A stretch of 64,000 nt of DNA, from positions 339,321 through 403,320 of the forward strand of contig URKQ01000001.1 in NCBI GenBank assembly GCA_900548455.1. Reading direction: 5' to 3'. Below, piece after piece: positions 9,028 through 17,417 of this stretch (its first letter is position 1; every line of letters begins with the position of its first letter). The translations under genes were made by a program, and so were the position numbers. This DNA is from an uncultured Clostridium sp. (lineage in GTDB: Bacteria; Bacillota; Clostridia; Clostridiales; Clostridiaceae). The notes under the pieces are model-generated. The model saw nothing but the letters and a program-made list of their open reading frames with translations, was not told the origin of the DNA and searched no databases.

Positions 9028-9052
9028 AAAAAAGGGATTCCAAAAGAATCCC
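9028..9052 (-). terminator. Minus-strand terminator after RNA copy 3
   Basis: Identical GGGATTC/GAATCCC hairpin with a T run on the minus strand. Confidence 0.8.
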
Positions 9053-9098
9053 ATCCTTCAGTAACACCATATCAATTTGCAATTCTTATAGTAGATAA

Positions 9099-9267
9099 AA
9101 CTTTGCTACTACTAGATATACCACTACAAGTGAACAATCTACAGGGCCGCTCGAAATTATTACCAATGTCAAACACTAAATTATTAGTTTTTTAATATTA
9201 ATAAATATACATAAAATTAAGGTCCGCAGCCCGTGAACAGTAGTGCGTATATAGGAGTAGCAAAGTT
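9099..9267 (-). ncRNA. Structured RNA element, copy 3 (first in transcription order)
   Basis: The inner helix GGGCTGC/GCGGCCC has one G-U pair, and the terminal helix is intact. It begins 4 bases after the response regulator stop, so it could be made by read-through from the two-component operon, or from the TATAAG box overlapping that stop. The long rod with a large internal loop resembles 6S RNA in outline only. Confidence 0.5.
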
Positions 9268-9270
9268 AGC

Positions 9271-9843
9271 TTATAAGAATGCATTAAAACAATTTAAGAA
9301 TTTATCTCGTTTAGTAACATCACCTATTCCCTCGTAACATTCAGCTAATAACTTATAGACTTTCGGGTTAGTTGAATCAATAGATAAAGCTTTATTTAAA
9401 AGAACTATAGAATCTTCATATTTTTTTAGCATAATTAACTTTTCAACGCCCTTAATTATTTTCTTCAAAACTTCATTATCGTCATCATCATTATTAAGCT
9501 TTTTTATAAGTGCATTAATTTTATCTGTTGTAAAAGGCTTTAATAGATACTCTACAGCTCCAAGTTTTGTACAATCTACAGCATTTTTTATGGTTGGAAA
9601 GGCTGTCATTATAACTACTGTGGAAAAAATTCCATCATTTCTAATCCTTTTTAATACTTCAGTTCCACTCAAACTTGGCATTTTTATATCAAGAAAAATT
9701 ATATCAAAGGTATTACTTTCTAATATTTCTAGAGCCAATAGTCCACTATTGGCTTCAATAACTTCGTAATCATTTAGTTCTAACGAGGTTTTTAAAAGAT
9801 TTCTTATATTTTTTGTATCATCAACTACTAATGCTTTTTTCAT
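9271..9843 (-). CDS. Response regulator with TPR-like output domain
   Basis: 190 residues. Residues 1-118 are a receiver domain with acidic D8/D9, phospho-acceptor D52 in FLDIKMP, and the conserved lysine in EYLLKPF. After an acidic linker (NNDDDDNE) the C terminus is a short helical repeat, roughly one and a half TPR units (YEDSIVLLNKALSIDSTNPKVY). There is no DNA-binding domain, so it probably acts by protein contact. It is translated 19 bp after the histidine kinase gene, and its stop abuts the RNA repeat array. Confidence 0.85.
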   Translation of the reverse strand: MKKALVVDDTKNIRNLLKTSLELNDYEVIEANSGLLALEILESNTFDIIFLDIKMPSLSGTEVLKRIRNDGIFSTVVIMTAFPTIKNAVDCTKLGAVEYLLKPFTTDKINALIKKLNNDDDDNEVLKKIIKGVEKLIMLKKYEDSIVLLNKALSIDSTNPKVYKLLAECYEGIGDVTKRDKFLNCFNAFL

Positions 9844-9862
9844 AATATTTGGTTCCCCCTAG

Positions 9863-11692
9863 TTATATATATGGAATTGATATTGTAAAGGTAGCTCCTT
9901 CTCCAATGTCACTTTCACATTTAATAGTACCATTGTGGGCTGTGACAATATCTTTACATATCCAAAGACCAAGACCTGATTTTTTAATAATCTCTTTATT
10001 TTCAATTTGAAAGAACTTAGAAAATATTGATTCATTATATTCTTTTAAAATGCCTAAACCTGTATCGGTAACAGTAATATTTAGTGAATCATTCTCTGAG
10101 AAACTTCTTATAGAGATTAAATCCCCATCTTCACAATGTCTTATTGCATTAGTGATTAAATTATTTATTACCCAAATTATTTTTTCTCCATCACATAGAA
10201 GAGGTTTAACATTTTTATCTACAAAATATTCTAAAACAATTCCATTATAGTTTGCCATTTCTTTATTACTATCTACAGAAGCTTTTATTAATTGATCAAT
10301 ATTTTCATAATCTTTTCTATAAATTTCATTGTAGGAATCTAACCTTGATAGAAGTAACATGTTAGATACAAGTAAATTTAATCTTTCACCGTCTTCTTTA
10401 ATGGTATCTAGTATTTTAGATTGCTCTTCGTTTAAGTCTCCAATTTTATTACTTTCTAGAAGTCCTGTTCCAATCATTATAGAAGTAAGAGGAGTTTTAA
10501 ATTCATGAGAAATTGTAGCAAAGAAATCTTTACTTACTTGTTCAGTTTCCTTAAGGTATGTAATGTCTTTTAATAAAACTACCATACCTATTTCATCAGA
10601 TTCTTCTTCAATTTTACTTATAGATACATTGTAATAGTGCAAATCTCCAGCTTCATTTTTAAAGGTATATAAACTTTCAATTTGGTTTTTACAGTTATTC
10701 ATAGACATATCATAAACTAATGAAAAAAAGTTTCTATCTTTAATTAGATGAGTGAGATATTTTTCTTCAATATCTTCAGAATTTAAGTTAAATAGGTTTA
10801 GAAAATCATCATTGGCCATAGCAACTCTAAAGTCGTTATCTAAAACCACCATTGGAGAGTCAATACTTTTTAATATAGCATTTGCGTTATTTTTTTCCTT
10901 AAGAATTTCTCCAAAAGTGCTTTCTTCAAAACTTTTTATTCTCTTAGCCATTAAGTTAAATTGTTTTGTTAATTCTCCAAACTCATCTTCTGTAGTTACA
11001 TCTAATTCTTTGTATTCTGATTTTGTTTTAATGTCTTTAATTCCATTAATTATGGTGTTTAACGGATTTAATGTTTTTTTAAGGAGTTTTTTTGACCACA
11101 CAAAGGATATTAAGATAGAAATACAAGTTAAAAAAATCGTTATATTAATTATAATATTAATTTTGTTTTTAACTGTATTTTGAGAATTTATCATATTAGA
11201 TTCATTTATTTTACTTATTTCATTTAATGCATCAACTATATTGTCATGACTTATTTTAACATCATCATAGAAAAACTCATTGGCAGTTTCCTTGCCTTTT
11301 CTTGTGTAAATATCTATAAAAGTAAAGAAGTTATTACTGTATTGTGAGTAGTAATCATCAAGTTTATTTGCACAATCTTTTTCACCTTTTTCAGTAATAT
11401 TATTTTTTTCAATATGTAAATTTTCAAGAAAAGCATAATTGTTTTTAGAATAATAATCTAGGCCTTCTTCTTCGTTTCCATTTAAATAAAGAAATAATCC
11501 ATATTGTTCATTATAAAGAGCATCTTTCATGCCATTTACAGCTTGTATACTTATATAGTTATTTTTTAAAAAACCATTAATGTCTTTATAAATTACAAAT
11601 AAATTCAAAAGAGATATTATTCCAATAAGAGTAGTAAATAGAATTAAAATTATATTTATTGATGTTAACTTACCTTTAAGTGTTTTTATCAT
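9863..11692 (-). CDS. Membrane sensor histidine kinase (HAMP-PAS-HisKA-HATPase)
   Basis: 609 residues. A first membrane helix (about 9-30), an extracytoplasmic helical sensor region of about 150 residues, a second membrane helix (about 180-200), HAMP, PAS (around 275-380), HisKA with FFATISHEFKTPLTSI (phospho-histidine in SHEF), and an ATPase domain with NNLITNAIRH, DTGLGI and GLGLWICKDIV. The ATG at 11690-11692 follows GGAGG; an upstream TTG is too close to it. It shares a divergent intergenic region with the potassium-uptake operon, suggesting control of potassium transport or sensing of osmotic state. That link is inference. Confidence 0.88.
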   Translation of the reverse strand: MIKTLKGKLTSINIILILFTTLIGIISLLNLFVIYKDINGFLKNNYISIQAVNGMKDALYNEQYGLFLYLNGNEEEGLDYYSKNNYAFLENLHIEKNNITEKGEKDCANKLDDYYSQYSNNFFTFIDIYTRKGKETANEFFYDDVKISHDNIVDALNEISKINESNMINSQNTVKNKINIIINITIFLTCISILISFVWSKKLLKKTLNPLNTIINGIKDIKTKSEYKELDVTTEDEFGELTKQFNLMAKRIKSFEESTFGEILKEKNNANAILKSIDSPMVVLDNDFRVAMANDDFLNLFNLNSEDIEEKYLTHLIKDRNFFSLVYDMSMNNCKNQIESLYTFKNEAGDLHYYNVSISKIEEESDEIGMVVLLKDITYLKETEQVSKDFFATISHEFKTPLTSIMIGTGLLESNKIGDLNEEQSKILDTIKEDGERLNLLVSNMLLLSRLDSYNEIYRKDYENIDQLIKASVDSNKEMANYNGIVLEYFVDKNVKPLLCDGEKIIWVINNLITNAIRHCEDGDLISIRSFSENDSLNITVTDTGLGILKEYNESIFSKFFQIENKEIIKKSGLGLWICKDIVTAHNGTIKCESDIGEGATFTISIPYI

Positions 11693-11887
11693 AAAAATAT
11701 CCTCCAATTACAATGTCTATAGAAAAGTGAAGAAAGATGAAGAAAGACTAAGAGCCAAAGATTAGTTTTCATAATTTGAGTTTTCCTAATATAGATAATT
11801 TTTAATTGCAATGTTAGTGAATTTTGATAATTATTCCCTAAGGAAATACAATATAGGTACAGAAATATCTAGTAAGAAGGTAATATT

Positions 11888-12268
11888 ATGTATGTATTAA
11901 TTATAGGTTACAACAATATTAGTATCAACTTAATTAAATCGTTTTTAGCAGAGAAACAGGTAGTTTTTTTGATAGATAATAAGAAAGAAGAAGATATTCA
12001 AATTCAAAGTAAGTTTTTTTATTATTATGAAGTAGATATAACGGATATGAAAAAGGTTTTAGAAAAGGCCTCAAGAAAAATGCTTTTGAAAATTTTCGTG
12101 GTAACCGAGGATGATTGTTTAAATTTAATGATTGAAGAAGCTTTAAAGAATTTAGATAATGTACAAGTTATATACACATCTAGGTCCTTAAAGAAAATAT
12201 CCTGTCATAAAGAAAACAACTCTTATTTACAAGATTTTTTAGATCCTTTGGCTAAGGTGGTGACTTAG
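11888..12268 (+). CDS. Degenerate TrkA-N-like (KTN/RCK) protein
   Basis: 126 residues, the size of a single TrkA-N domain. The N terminus MYVLIIGYNNISINLIKSF matches the first strand and helix of a Rossmann fold, but the nucleotide-binding GxGxxG is replaced by GYNNIS. The aspartate after the second strand (LIDNKKEE) is kept. It is first in an operon of four such proteins followed by TrkH. Loss of the glycine motif suggests it no longer binds NAD(H) or ATP and has a structural or regulatory role. The assignment rests on fold pattern and context. Confidence 0.6.
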   Translation: MYVLIIGYNNISINLIKSFLAEKQVVFLIDNKKEEDIQIQSKFFYYYEVDITDMKKVLEKASRKMLLKIFVVTEDDCLNLMIEEALKNLDNVQVIYTSRSLKKISCHKENNSYLQDFLDPLAKVVT

Positions 12269-12628
12269 ATGTTTGTTGTACTTGTAGGTGAAAATAAATT
12301 TGTAGATTCATATAAAGACTATTTAAGAGATTTAAATTTAGATTTTTCAAATATAATTTCACCTAAAGATTTTTCTCCATTATATGGGGATGTATTTAAT
12401 GATTATTTACTAAAAAGGGCAGATGCGGTTGTAATTTTTACACCGTCAGATCAGTTTAATTTTTATATCGCTAAGGTATGTAAAGATTATTATAAGATTA
12501 AAAAAGTAATTAGTGTAATAAATAATTCCAATAATGCAGATGTTTTTAACTCAATTGGGGTTAAGGAGTTAATTGACTGGAATTATTACGCTAAGAATTC
12601 TTTATATAAGTATTTAAAAGGAGAGTAA
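12269..12628 (+). CDS. Degenerate TrkA-N-like protein
   Basis: 119 residues, starting at the base after the previous stop codon. The N terminus MFVVLVGENKFVDSYKDYL again has the strand-loop-helix pattern without the glycine motif. The later VVIFTPSDQFNFYIAKVC and KVISVINNSNNADVFNSIGV match the second half of TrkA-N domains, where the family has hydrophobic strands followed by NP.N...F. It is translationally coupled to its neighbours and probably part of a hetero-oligomeric gating ring on TrkH. Confidence 0.6.
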   Translation: MFVVLVGENKFVDSYKDYLRDLNLDFSNIISPKDFSPLYGDVFNDYLLKRADAVVIFTPSDQFNFYIAKVCKDYYKIKKVISVINNSNNADVFNSIGVKELIDWNYYAKNSLYKYLKGE

Positions 12629-12634
12629 TTTAGT

Positions 12635-13039
12635 ATGTATATTATTATTATTGGTTGTGGGAAAATGGGATGTAAGTTAGCAAAAGAACTTTCAAAGACT
12701 GATGACGACATATGTGTTGTGGATAGAAGTTCTCAAAACACAGAAAAACTAGGGTCAGGGTTTAATGGGAAAGTTTTAAATGGAATTGAAATAGATACTG
12801 ATATCTTAGAGGAAGCTGGAATTAAGGATGCAGATATTGTACTAGCTATGACTCAAAATGACAATATAAATATTGTAAGTTGTGAAATAGCACAAAAAAT
12901 ATATAATGTTCCTACAGTAATAGGCAGAGTATATGATGAAGAAAAATCTCATATTTATGATGCAATGGGAATTAAGACGATTAATCCAGTAAAAATAGCC
13001 ATTGATAATATTAAGGAGGAAATAGTATGCGAGCAGTAG
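12635..13039 (+). CDS. TrkA-N (KTN) domain potassium-uptake regulatory subunit
   Basis: 134 residues: a complete TrkA-N domain with IIIIGCGKMGCKLAKEL (GxGxxG) and VVDRS after the second strand, and no TrkA-C domain. The end overlaps the next gene by 13 bp. In known Ktr/Trk systems an octameric ring of such domains binds nucleotides and gates the channel subunit. This one looks binding-competent, unlike the two subunits upstream. Confidence 0.85.
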   Translation: MYIIIIGCGKMGCKLAKELSKTDDDICVVDRSSQNTEKLGSGFNGKVLNGIEIDTDILEEAGIKDADIVLAMTQNDNINIVSCEIAQKIYNVPTVIGRVYDEEKSHIYDAMGIKTINPVKIAIDNIKEEIVCEQ

Positions 13040-13716
13040 TAGTTGGTGGTGGAAAGGTAGGATATTATCTTATTCAAAACCTTATAGATAGTGGATGTTC
13101 AATAACACTTATAGAAAAAGATTATGATGTATGTGAAAAAATATCTAGGGAGTTGGATGTTGACGTTATATGCGGGGATGGTACTAGCTTAGAAGATTTA
13201 TCAGAAGCGATAGAAGGACCTAACACAGTAGTTGCAGCTGTAACAGGAAAGGATGAGGAAAATTTAATTATTTGTCAGATGAGTAAACTCAACTTTTCTA
13301 TTAAAAGTGCCATTGCAAGAATTAACAATCCAAAGAATAGACAATTGTTTAATAAACTAGGAATTACATCTACCGTATGTAGCACAGAAGTAATTTCTAC
13401 TTTAATTGAGAATAGACTTATTGATGATAAGTTTAAAATTGTAAAAAATCTAGAAAGAGGAGAAATGGTAATAGTGGAAGCTCATATTGATGAGACCTCC
13501 TGTTGGCAAAGTAGGGAGATTAAAGATTTTATTTTACCTGAGGATTCAATTGTTGTTTCCATTTTAAGAGATAATGACATTATTTATCCTAGAGGAAATA
13601 CGAAAATATTGCTTGGAGATATAGTTGTGCTTATTACTAACACAAGTAAAGCACATTTGTTAAGAGAATGTATTTATGGAGATGGTGAAGATGGTAAGAA
13701 ATTCGGATTATTTTAA
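13027..13716 (+). CDS. trkA: TrkA family potassium uptake protein (TrkA-N plus TrkA-C)
   Basis: 229 residues. TrkA-N (residues 1-125) with VVVGGGKVGYYLIQNL and the ligand-contacting LIEKDYDVC. TrkA-C (about 140-215) contains ILPEDSIVVSILRDNDIIYPRG and LGDIVVLIT. This is the standard full-length regulator. Its ATG follows AAGGAGG inside the end of the previous gene. TrkA-C domains of related proteins can bind cyclic di-AMP; whether this one does is not visible. Confidence 0.9.
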   Translation: MRAVVVGGGKVGYYLIQNLIDSGCSITLIEKDYDVCEKISRELDVDVICGDGTSLEDLSEAIEGPNTVVAAVTGKDEENLIICQMSKLNFSIKSAIARINNPKNRQLFNKLGITSTVCSTEVISTLIENRLIDDKFKIVKNLERGEMVIVEAHIDETSCWQSREIKDFILPEDSIVVSILRDNDIIYPRGNTKILLGDIVVLITNTSKAHLLRECIYGDGEDGKKFGLF

Positions 13717-13794
13717 AGGCATTTCTTTTGAAATAGTTATATTGTGTGCATATACTGTTGTGTTTTTTTTATTATGTTTTCTAGGGTGATTTAA

Positions 13795-15321
13795 ATGAGT
13801 GAAAAATATTTGAAAGATTTTAAGGTAATAAATTATTACTCTGGGATTATTGTACTTGGGACGGTTTCATTAATGACTATACCCATATTTGTAACAATAA
13901 TGTACAGGGAATGGAAGTCACTTGTAGATATACTTTTAGCTTTATTTATAGGTCTTTCAGTATCATCATTGATGATTATTTTAAGCAAAAATGAAAGAAG
14001 TAATACTAAAATTGAATGGAAACATGGATTAATTATTGCATCTTATTCCTGGCTTTTATTGATGCTTCTTTGTGCACTTCCATTTTTATTTAGTGGACAC
14101 GCTAATTCATATTTAGACGCTTGCTTTGATGTAATGAGTGGGTTTACTACCACCGGTGTATTTCTTATGCAAGACCTTGATCATATGTCCTATGGAATTA
14201 ATATGTGGAGGCATATATTAACTTTTGTTGGTGGACAAGGAATGGTAGTACTTGCACTATCTATTCTTATTAAAAATTTTTCTGGTGGTTACAAGATGTA
14301 TGTAGGTGAAGGAAAAGATATTGAACTTTTACCTAATGTTAAAGGTACTTCTGTTGCGATTTGGAAAATAAGCATTATATATCTAATTATTGGAACCATA
14401 ACGCTAACTATAGATGGTATTTTAATTGGATTATCACCATCTAATTCCTTGATGCATGGACTATTTATTTTTGCTTCTAGTTGGAGTACTGGTGGATTTG
14501 CTCCTATGTCACAAAATATCTTGTATTATCATAGTTTTTCTTATGAAATAATTACAATAATTTTCATGGTTATAGGATCATTAAACTTTGGACTTCATTT
14601 TGCGGTTATTAAGGGAAAGAAGAAAGAAATATTTAAAAATATAGAGGCTCAAAGTTTCTTTACAACTTCCTTTATTCTTACAGCTTTATTAGTTATATTT
14701 TTAAGTAAGACAGGTGTATATAATAATGCAGTAGCACTTTTTAGAAAAGGAGTTTATCAATTAATATCAGCACATACCACTACAGGTTTTGGTAGTCTTT
14801 ATGCAAGACAGCTTCTCTTTGAGTGGGGAGATTTTGCTTTGTTAATTATGACTATTGCCATGCTTATTGGAGGAAGTGCTTGTTCAACAGCTGGTGGATT
14901 TAAGGGATTGAGAGTTGGGATTATATTTAAAGGAATAATTGCAGATATAAAGAGAAATTTGTGCTCTGATAAAAGGGTGGTTACAACAAAGGTACATCAT
15001 ATAAAGGATATTGTGTTAGATGATGCACTAGTTAAATCTTCTATGCTTATTGTTCTTTGTTATATTGTAATGTTTACTATTGCAACACTTCTTGGAACAT
15101 TTTATGGATATTCTCTTGTAGAATCAGCCTTTGAAGCTGCTTCAGTGTCAGGAAATGTTGGGTTATCCATAGGAGTTACAAATACTTTGATGCCAGCTCC
15201 ACTTAAGGTGTGTTATATAATAGTAATGTATCTTGGAAGGTTAGAGTTTGTCTCTGTATTTGCTTTAATTGGGTACTTTGTAGGAGGAATTAAAAAATTA
15301 TGCGTAAGACATGGAAGGTGA
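13795..15321 (+). CDS. trkH: TrkH family potassium uptake channel subunit
   Basis: 508 residues, typical of TrkH/KtrB, with the four P-loops each carrying the selectivity-filter glycine: FTTTGVF, WSTGGFA, HTTTGFGS and SVSGNVGLS. The region around GGSACSTAGGFKGLRVG is the gating loop in the middle of the third repeat. It forms the potassium-translocating membrane subunit and would be controlled by the four TrkA-N-type proteins encoded before it. The 3' end overlaps the next gene by 22 bp. Confidence 0.93.
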   Translation: MSEKYLKDFKVINYYSGIIVLGTVSLMTIPIFVTIMYREWKSLVDILLALFIGLSVSSLMIILSKNERSNTKIEWKHGLIIASYSWLLLMLLCALPFLFSGHANSYLDACFDVMSGFTTTGVFLMQDLDHMSYGINMWRHILTFVGGQGMVVLALSILIKNFSGGYKMYVGEGKDIELLPNVKGTSVAIWKISIIYLIIGTITLTIDGILIGLSPSNSLMHGLFIFASSWSTGGFAPMSQNILYYHSFSYEIITIIFMVIGSLNFGLHFAVIKGKKKEIFKNIEAQSFFTTSFILTALLVIFLSKTGVYNNAVALFRKGVYQLISAHTTTGFGSLYARQLLFEWGDFALLIMTIAMLIGGSACSTAGGFKGLRVGIIFKGIIADIKRNLCSDKRVVTTKVHHIKDIVLDDALVKSSMLIVLCYIVMFTIATLLGTFYGYSLVESAFEAASVSGNVGLSIGVTNTLMPAPLKVCYIIVMYLGRLEFVSVFALIGYFVGGIKKLCVRHGR

Positions 15322-15803
15322 TAATTGTAACAGTTATTACTATAATATTTTCTTCATTTACGGTATTAGCTAGTGAAAATATAATTCCTATAAATGAACT
15401 TATTGATAATGGGAAAGAGTATGATACTAAGACTATTACAGTACAAGGTGAAGCTATTGGTGAACTTTTAGAAAGAGGAGAGAATTCCTTTTTAAATATT
15501 AATGATGGAACTAGTGCTATGGGAATATTTTTAAAGACTAAAGATGGAGAGATGGTAAATTGTTATGGTGATTATCATAATATCGGTGATACTGTAAAAG
15601 TTGAAGGTGTTTTTCATAGAGCATGTGATGAACATGGTGGTGATATGGATATCCACTGTAATTCAATTGAACTTGTAACAAAGGGATATAAAAGGACACA
15701 TGAAATAAGCAAATGGAAGATAATTAGTTGCTTAGGATTAATGCCATTTGTTATTTATGGAACAATGAGAGTATATAAAATAATTAGAAAAAATAATGGA
15801 TAG
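15300..15803 (+). CDS. Exported OB-fold protein with C-terminal membrane anchor
   Basis: 167 residues. A signal peptide (residues 1-24, ending VLASE), then an OB-fold domain (TITVQGEAIGELLERGENSFLNINDG and DTVKVEGVFHRACDEHGGDMDIHC), then a C-terminal hydrophobic helix and a basic end. The overlap with trkH points to translational coupling. OB-fold proteins of this kind occur near several transporters, but their function is not known to me. A role linked to potassium uptake is inferred from position only. Confidence 0.65.
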   Translation: MRKTWKVIIVTVITIIFSSFTVLASENIIPINELIDNGKEYDTKTITVQGEAIGELLERGENSFLNINDGTSAMGIFLKTKDGEMVNCYGDYHNIGDTVKVEGVFHRACDEHGGDMDIHCNSIELVTKGYKRTHEISKWKIISCLGLMPFVIYGTMRVYKIIRKNNG

Positions 15804-15804
15804 G

Positions 15805-15827
15805 AAAAGTGGCAAAGCCACTTTTTT
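15805..15827 (+). terminator. Terminator of the trk operon
   Basis: AAAAGTGGC-AAA-GCCACTTTT with a T run begins 2 bases after the last gene's stop codon. Confidence 0.85.
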
Positions 15828-15964
15828 CTTGCGTAAAATAGTATGATCATACAATTGTGATATAGTGATAATGTTTGAAAATCTGGTAGCCTAGAGGTTA
15901 GAATATTCATAATATATAATAGGTAGTTTTTTTATTATCTCATCTCTTTGGAGGAATTTATATT

Positions 15965-16489
15965 ATGAAGGTTATATTAAAAAACATGATACCAAATTAT
16001 TTATGTAATGATGAGTCAAGTGATATTAAATATTTTAAACAATTTAATGTATATGAAACAATTAACATTAAAAAGTATATCTGTGATAAATTAAATAATT
16101 GTATACAAGAGTATAACAGAAATGAAGAAATTAGAATTTGCAAAATAGAAAATACTATACCACAAATAAACATGAAATCAGCAAAAATCATAAATACAAT
16201 ACAAATCATATCTTTAGAAGGCCAATATTTATCAGGTAAAAAATTAATAGTTACAGGATGTATATGTTTAAATCTTTTAATTACATATTACATATGCTGT
16301 AATAAATTTACTGATGTTGTAGAGGTAAATATACCCTTTAGCACTTTTATTATTATACCTAAAGATACCTGTGAGGAAGAAGAGATAAACTTAAGTTATA
16401 TAATTGAAGATGTAAGTGCTGCATACTTATCTAAAGGTAAGGTTATAGTAAGTGTTACTTTACTTTTACAATACCTAGATGAATATTAA
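15965..16489 (+). CDS. SPOCS (DUF3794)-like protein
   Basis: 174 residues with the pattern of a SPOCS domain: an N-terminal half ending NTIQIISLEGQYLSGKKLIVTGCICLNLLITYYI, then VVEVNIPFSTFIIIPKDT and a final strand VSVTLLLQYLDEY. SPOCS domains occur in spore coat morphogenetic proteins such as SipL/SpoVID-type proteins. It has no signal peptide, as expected for a protein placed on the forespore from the mother cell. It is followed after 24 bp by a DUF11-SPOCS protein. The assignment is by motif memory and is moderately sure. Confidence 0.6.
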   Translation: MKVILKNMIPNYLCNDESSDIKYFKQFNVYETINIKKYICDKLNNCIQEYNRNEEIRICKIENTIPQINMKSAKIINTIQIISLEGQYLSGKKLIVTGCICLNLLITYYICCNKFTDVVEVNIPFSTFIIIPKDTCEEEEINLSYIIEDVSAAYLSKGKVIVSVTLLLQYLDEY

Positions 16490-16513
16490 AGCTATTTATA
16501 CGTAGGTGATTAT

Positions 16514-17377
16514 ATGAATGTAGTAAATGAATGTAGAATATATTTTAAGTATAGATTTTCACAGGTAAGTCCAATAATAAGTGAAACTAAAGATAGTAAT
16601 AGGGTATCTACGGAGATAATTAAAGATATATTAGAAGTAAAAAAGTATGTAAGTAAGCAACGAACTTACTGTTTTGGCTTTTTAACTTACACAATTATAA
16701 TATATAATCCTAGTGTAGCTACTGTGACTAATGTGATTTTTAAAGATAACATACCTGAGAATACAAGATTTATTAAAAATTCTATGGCGATAAATGATTT
16801 AAAAAGAAGATGTGTAAATCCAGAGAAAGGTGTTTTTATAGGGGAAATTAAAAGTCATGAAGATGTAAAAATTTCTTTTAAAGTTTTAGTATTACCTCTA
16901 TGCAGGGATAAAGTTATAAATAATTATTCTATGGTAGAATATGACTACATATATAATGTAGAGAAACCACCTTATAGAATAGAAGTAGAAAGTAATAAGG
17001 TTGCATCAATATGTGAAAATAGAGTATTTAAACAAATCTTGATAGATGACACTATAAAAACACCATATCCTATAGATGAAATAATAAGTGTAAAGTATGA
17101 TTTAAAGATAGTAGAAACTAAAATAATTAATTATTTTCAGTCAGAGTTTTCTACACTTGTAGTTATAGGAAAAGTGTCATATAAAATATGTTATCTATCC
17201 AAGTGCCATAAAGAATATGAAGAGGATGTAGTTGGGTTTTCTACGTGTATGTTAGTACCCTATGGTATAAATTATGGAAACAAGAATGACATAAAAGCAG
17301 AAATTGAAGATTTTTCACCAGAGATTTTAGATTCTAAAAGGGTGTACTTTAGTATTAGCCTGCTGTTACATTATTAA
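16514..17377 (+). CDS. DUF11-like plus SPOCS-like protein
   Basis: 287 residues. Residues 35-130 form a single DUF11-like immunoglobulin-type unit (YTIIIYNPSVATVTNVIFKDNIPENTRFIKNSMAIN). Residues 165-287 resemble a SPOCS domain and end YFSISLLLHY, matching the end of the preceding protein. The fusion links the SPOCS protein upstream to the giant DUF11 proteins downstream. It may be an adaptor that fixes DUF11 filaments to the spore coat; this is inference from domain content. Confidence 0.6.
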   Translation: MNVVNECRIYFKYRFSQVSPIISETKDSNRVSTEIIKDILEVKKYVSKQRTYCFGFLTYTIIIYNPSVATVTNVIFKDNIPENTRFIKNSMAINDLKRRCVNPEKGVFIGEIKSHEDVKISFKVLVLPLCRDKVINNYSMVEYDYIYNVEKPPYRIEVESNKVASICENRVFKQILIDDTIKTPYPIDEIISVKYDLKIVETKIINYFQSEFSTLVVIGKVSYKICYLSKCHKEYEEDVVGFSTCMLVPYGINYGNKNDIKAEIEDFSPEILDSKRVYFSISLLLHY

Positions 17378-17411
17378 AACCATTGATTATAAGAATATAG
17401 TCAATGGTTTT
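17376..17411. terminator. Bidirectional terminator
   Basis: An 11-bp stem (17376-17386 with 17401-17411) has A/T runs on both sides. It lies between the convergent DUF11-SPOCS and 1146-residue genes and begins in the stop codon of the former. Confidence 0.75.
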
Positions 17412-17417
17412 ATTATT

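Larger units (their letters stand above)
8597..9267 (-). repeat. Array of three tandem ~250-bp units
   Basis: Three highly similar cores of about 170 bp (8597-8766, 8848-9016, 9099-9267) repeat with a period of 250-251 bp. The two spacers are nearly identical. Each core begins AACTTTGCT and ends AGCAAAGTT, so its ends can pair. The array starts directly at the stop codon of the response regulator gene. There is no coding capacity. Confidence 0.9.

Noticed and set aside
8597..9267. CRISPR array
   Set aside because: The repeats are ~170 bp with nearly identical spacers, only three copies, and no cas genes; this is not CRISPR geometry.
8597..9267. Known riboswitch classes (cobalamin, c-di-GMP, glycine, SAM, T-box, ydaO)
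   Set aside because: I could not find the conserved core motifs of these classes on either strand.
11888..12628. Frameshifted single TrkA gene
   Set aside because: Both proteins begin with their own complete first Rossmann strand and are each about one domain long, so they are two genes rather than one broken gene.
15885..15905. tRNA-like fragment upstream of the SPOCS gene
   Set aside because: A short GGTAGCCTAGAGG resembles a tRNA D-loop stretch, but no acceptor or T arm follows.
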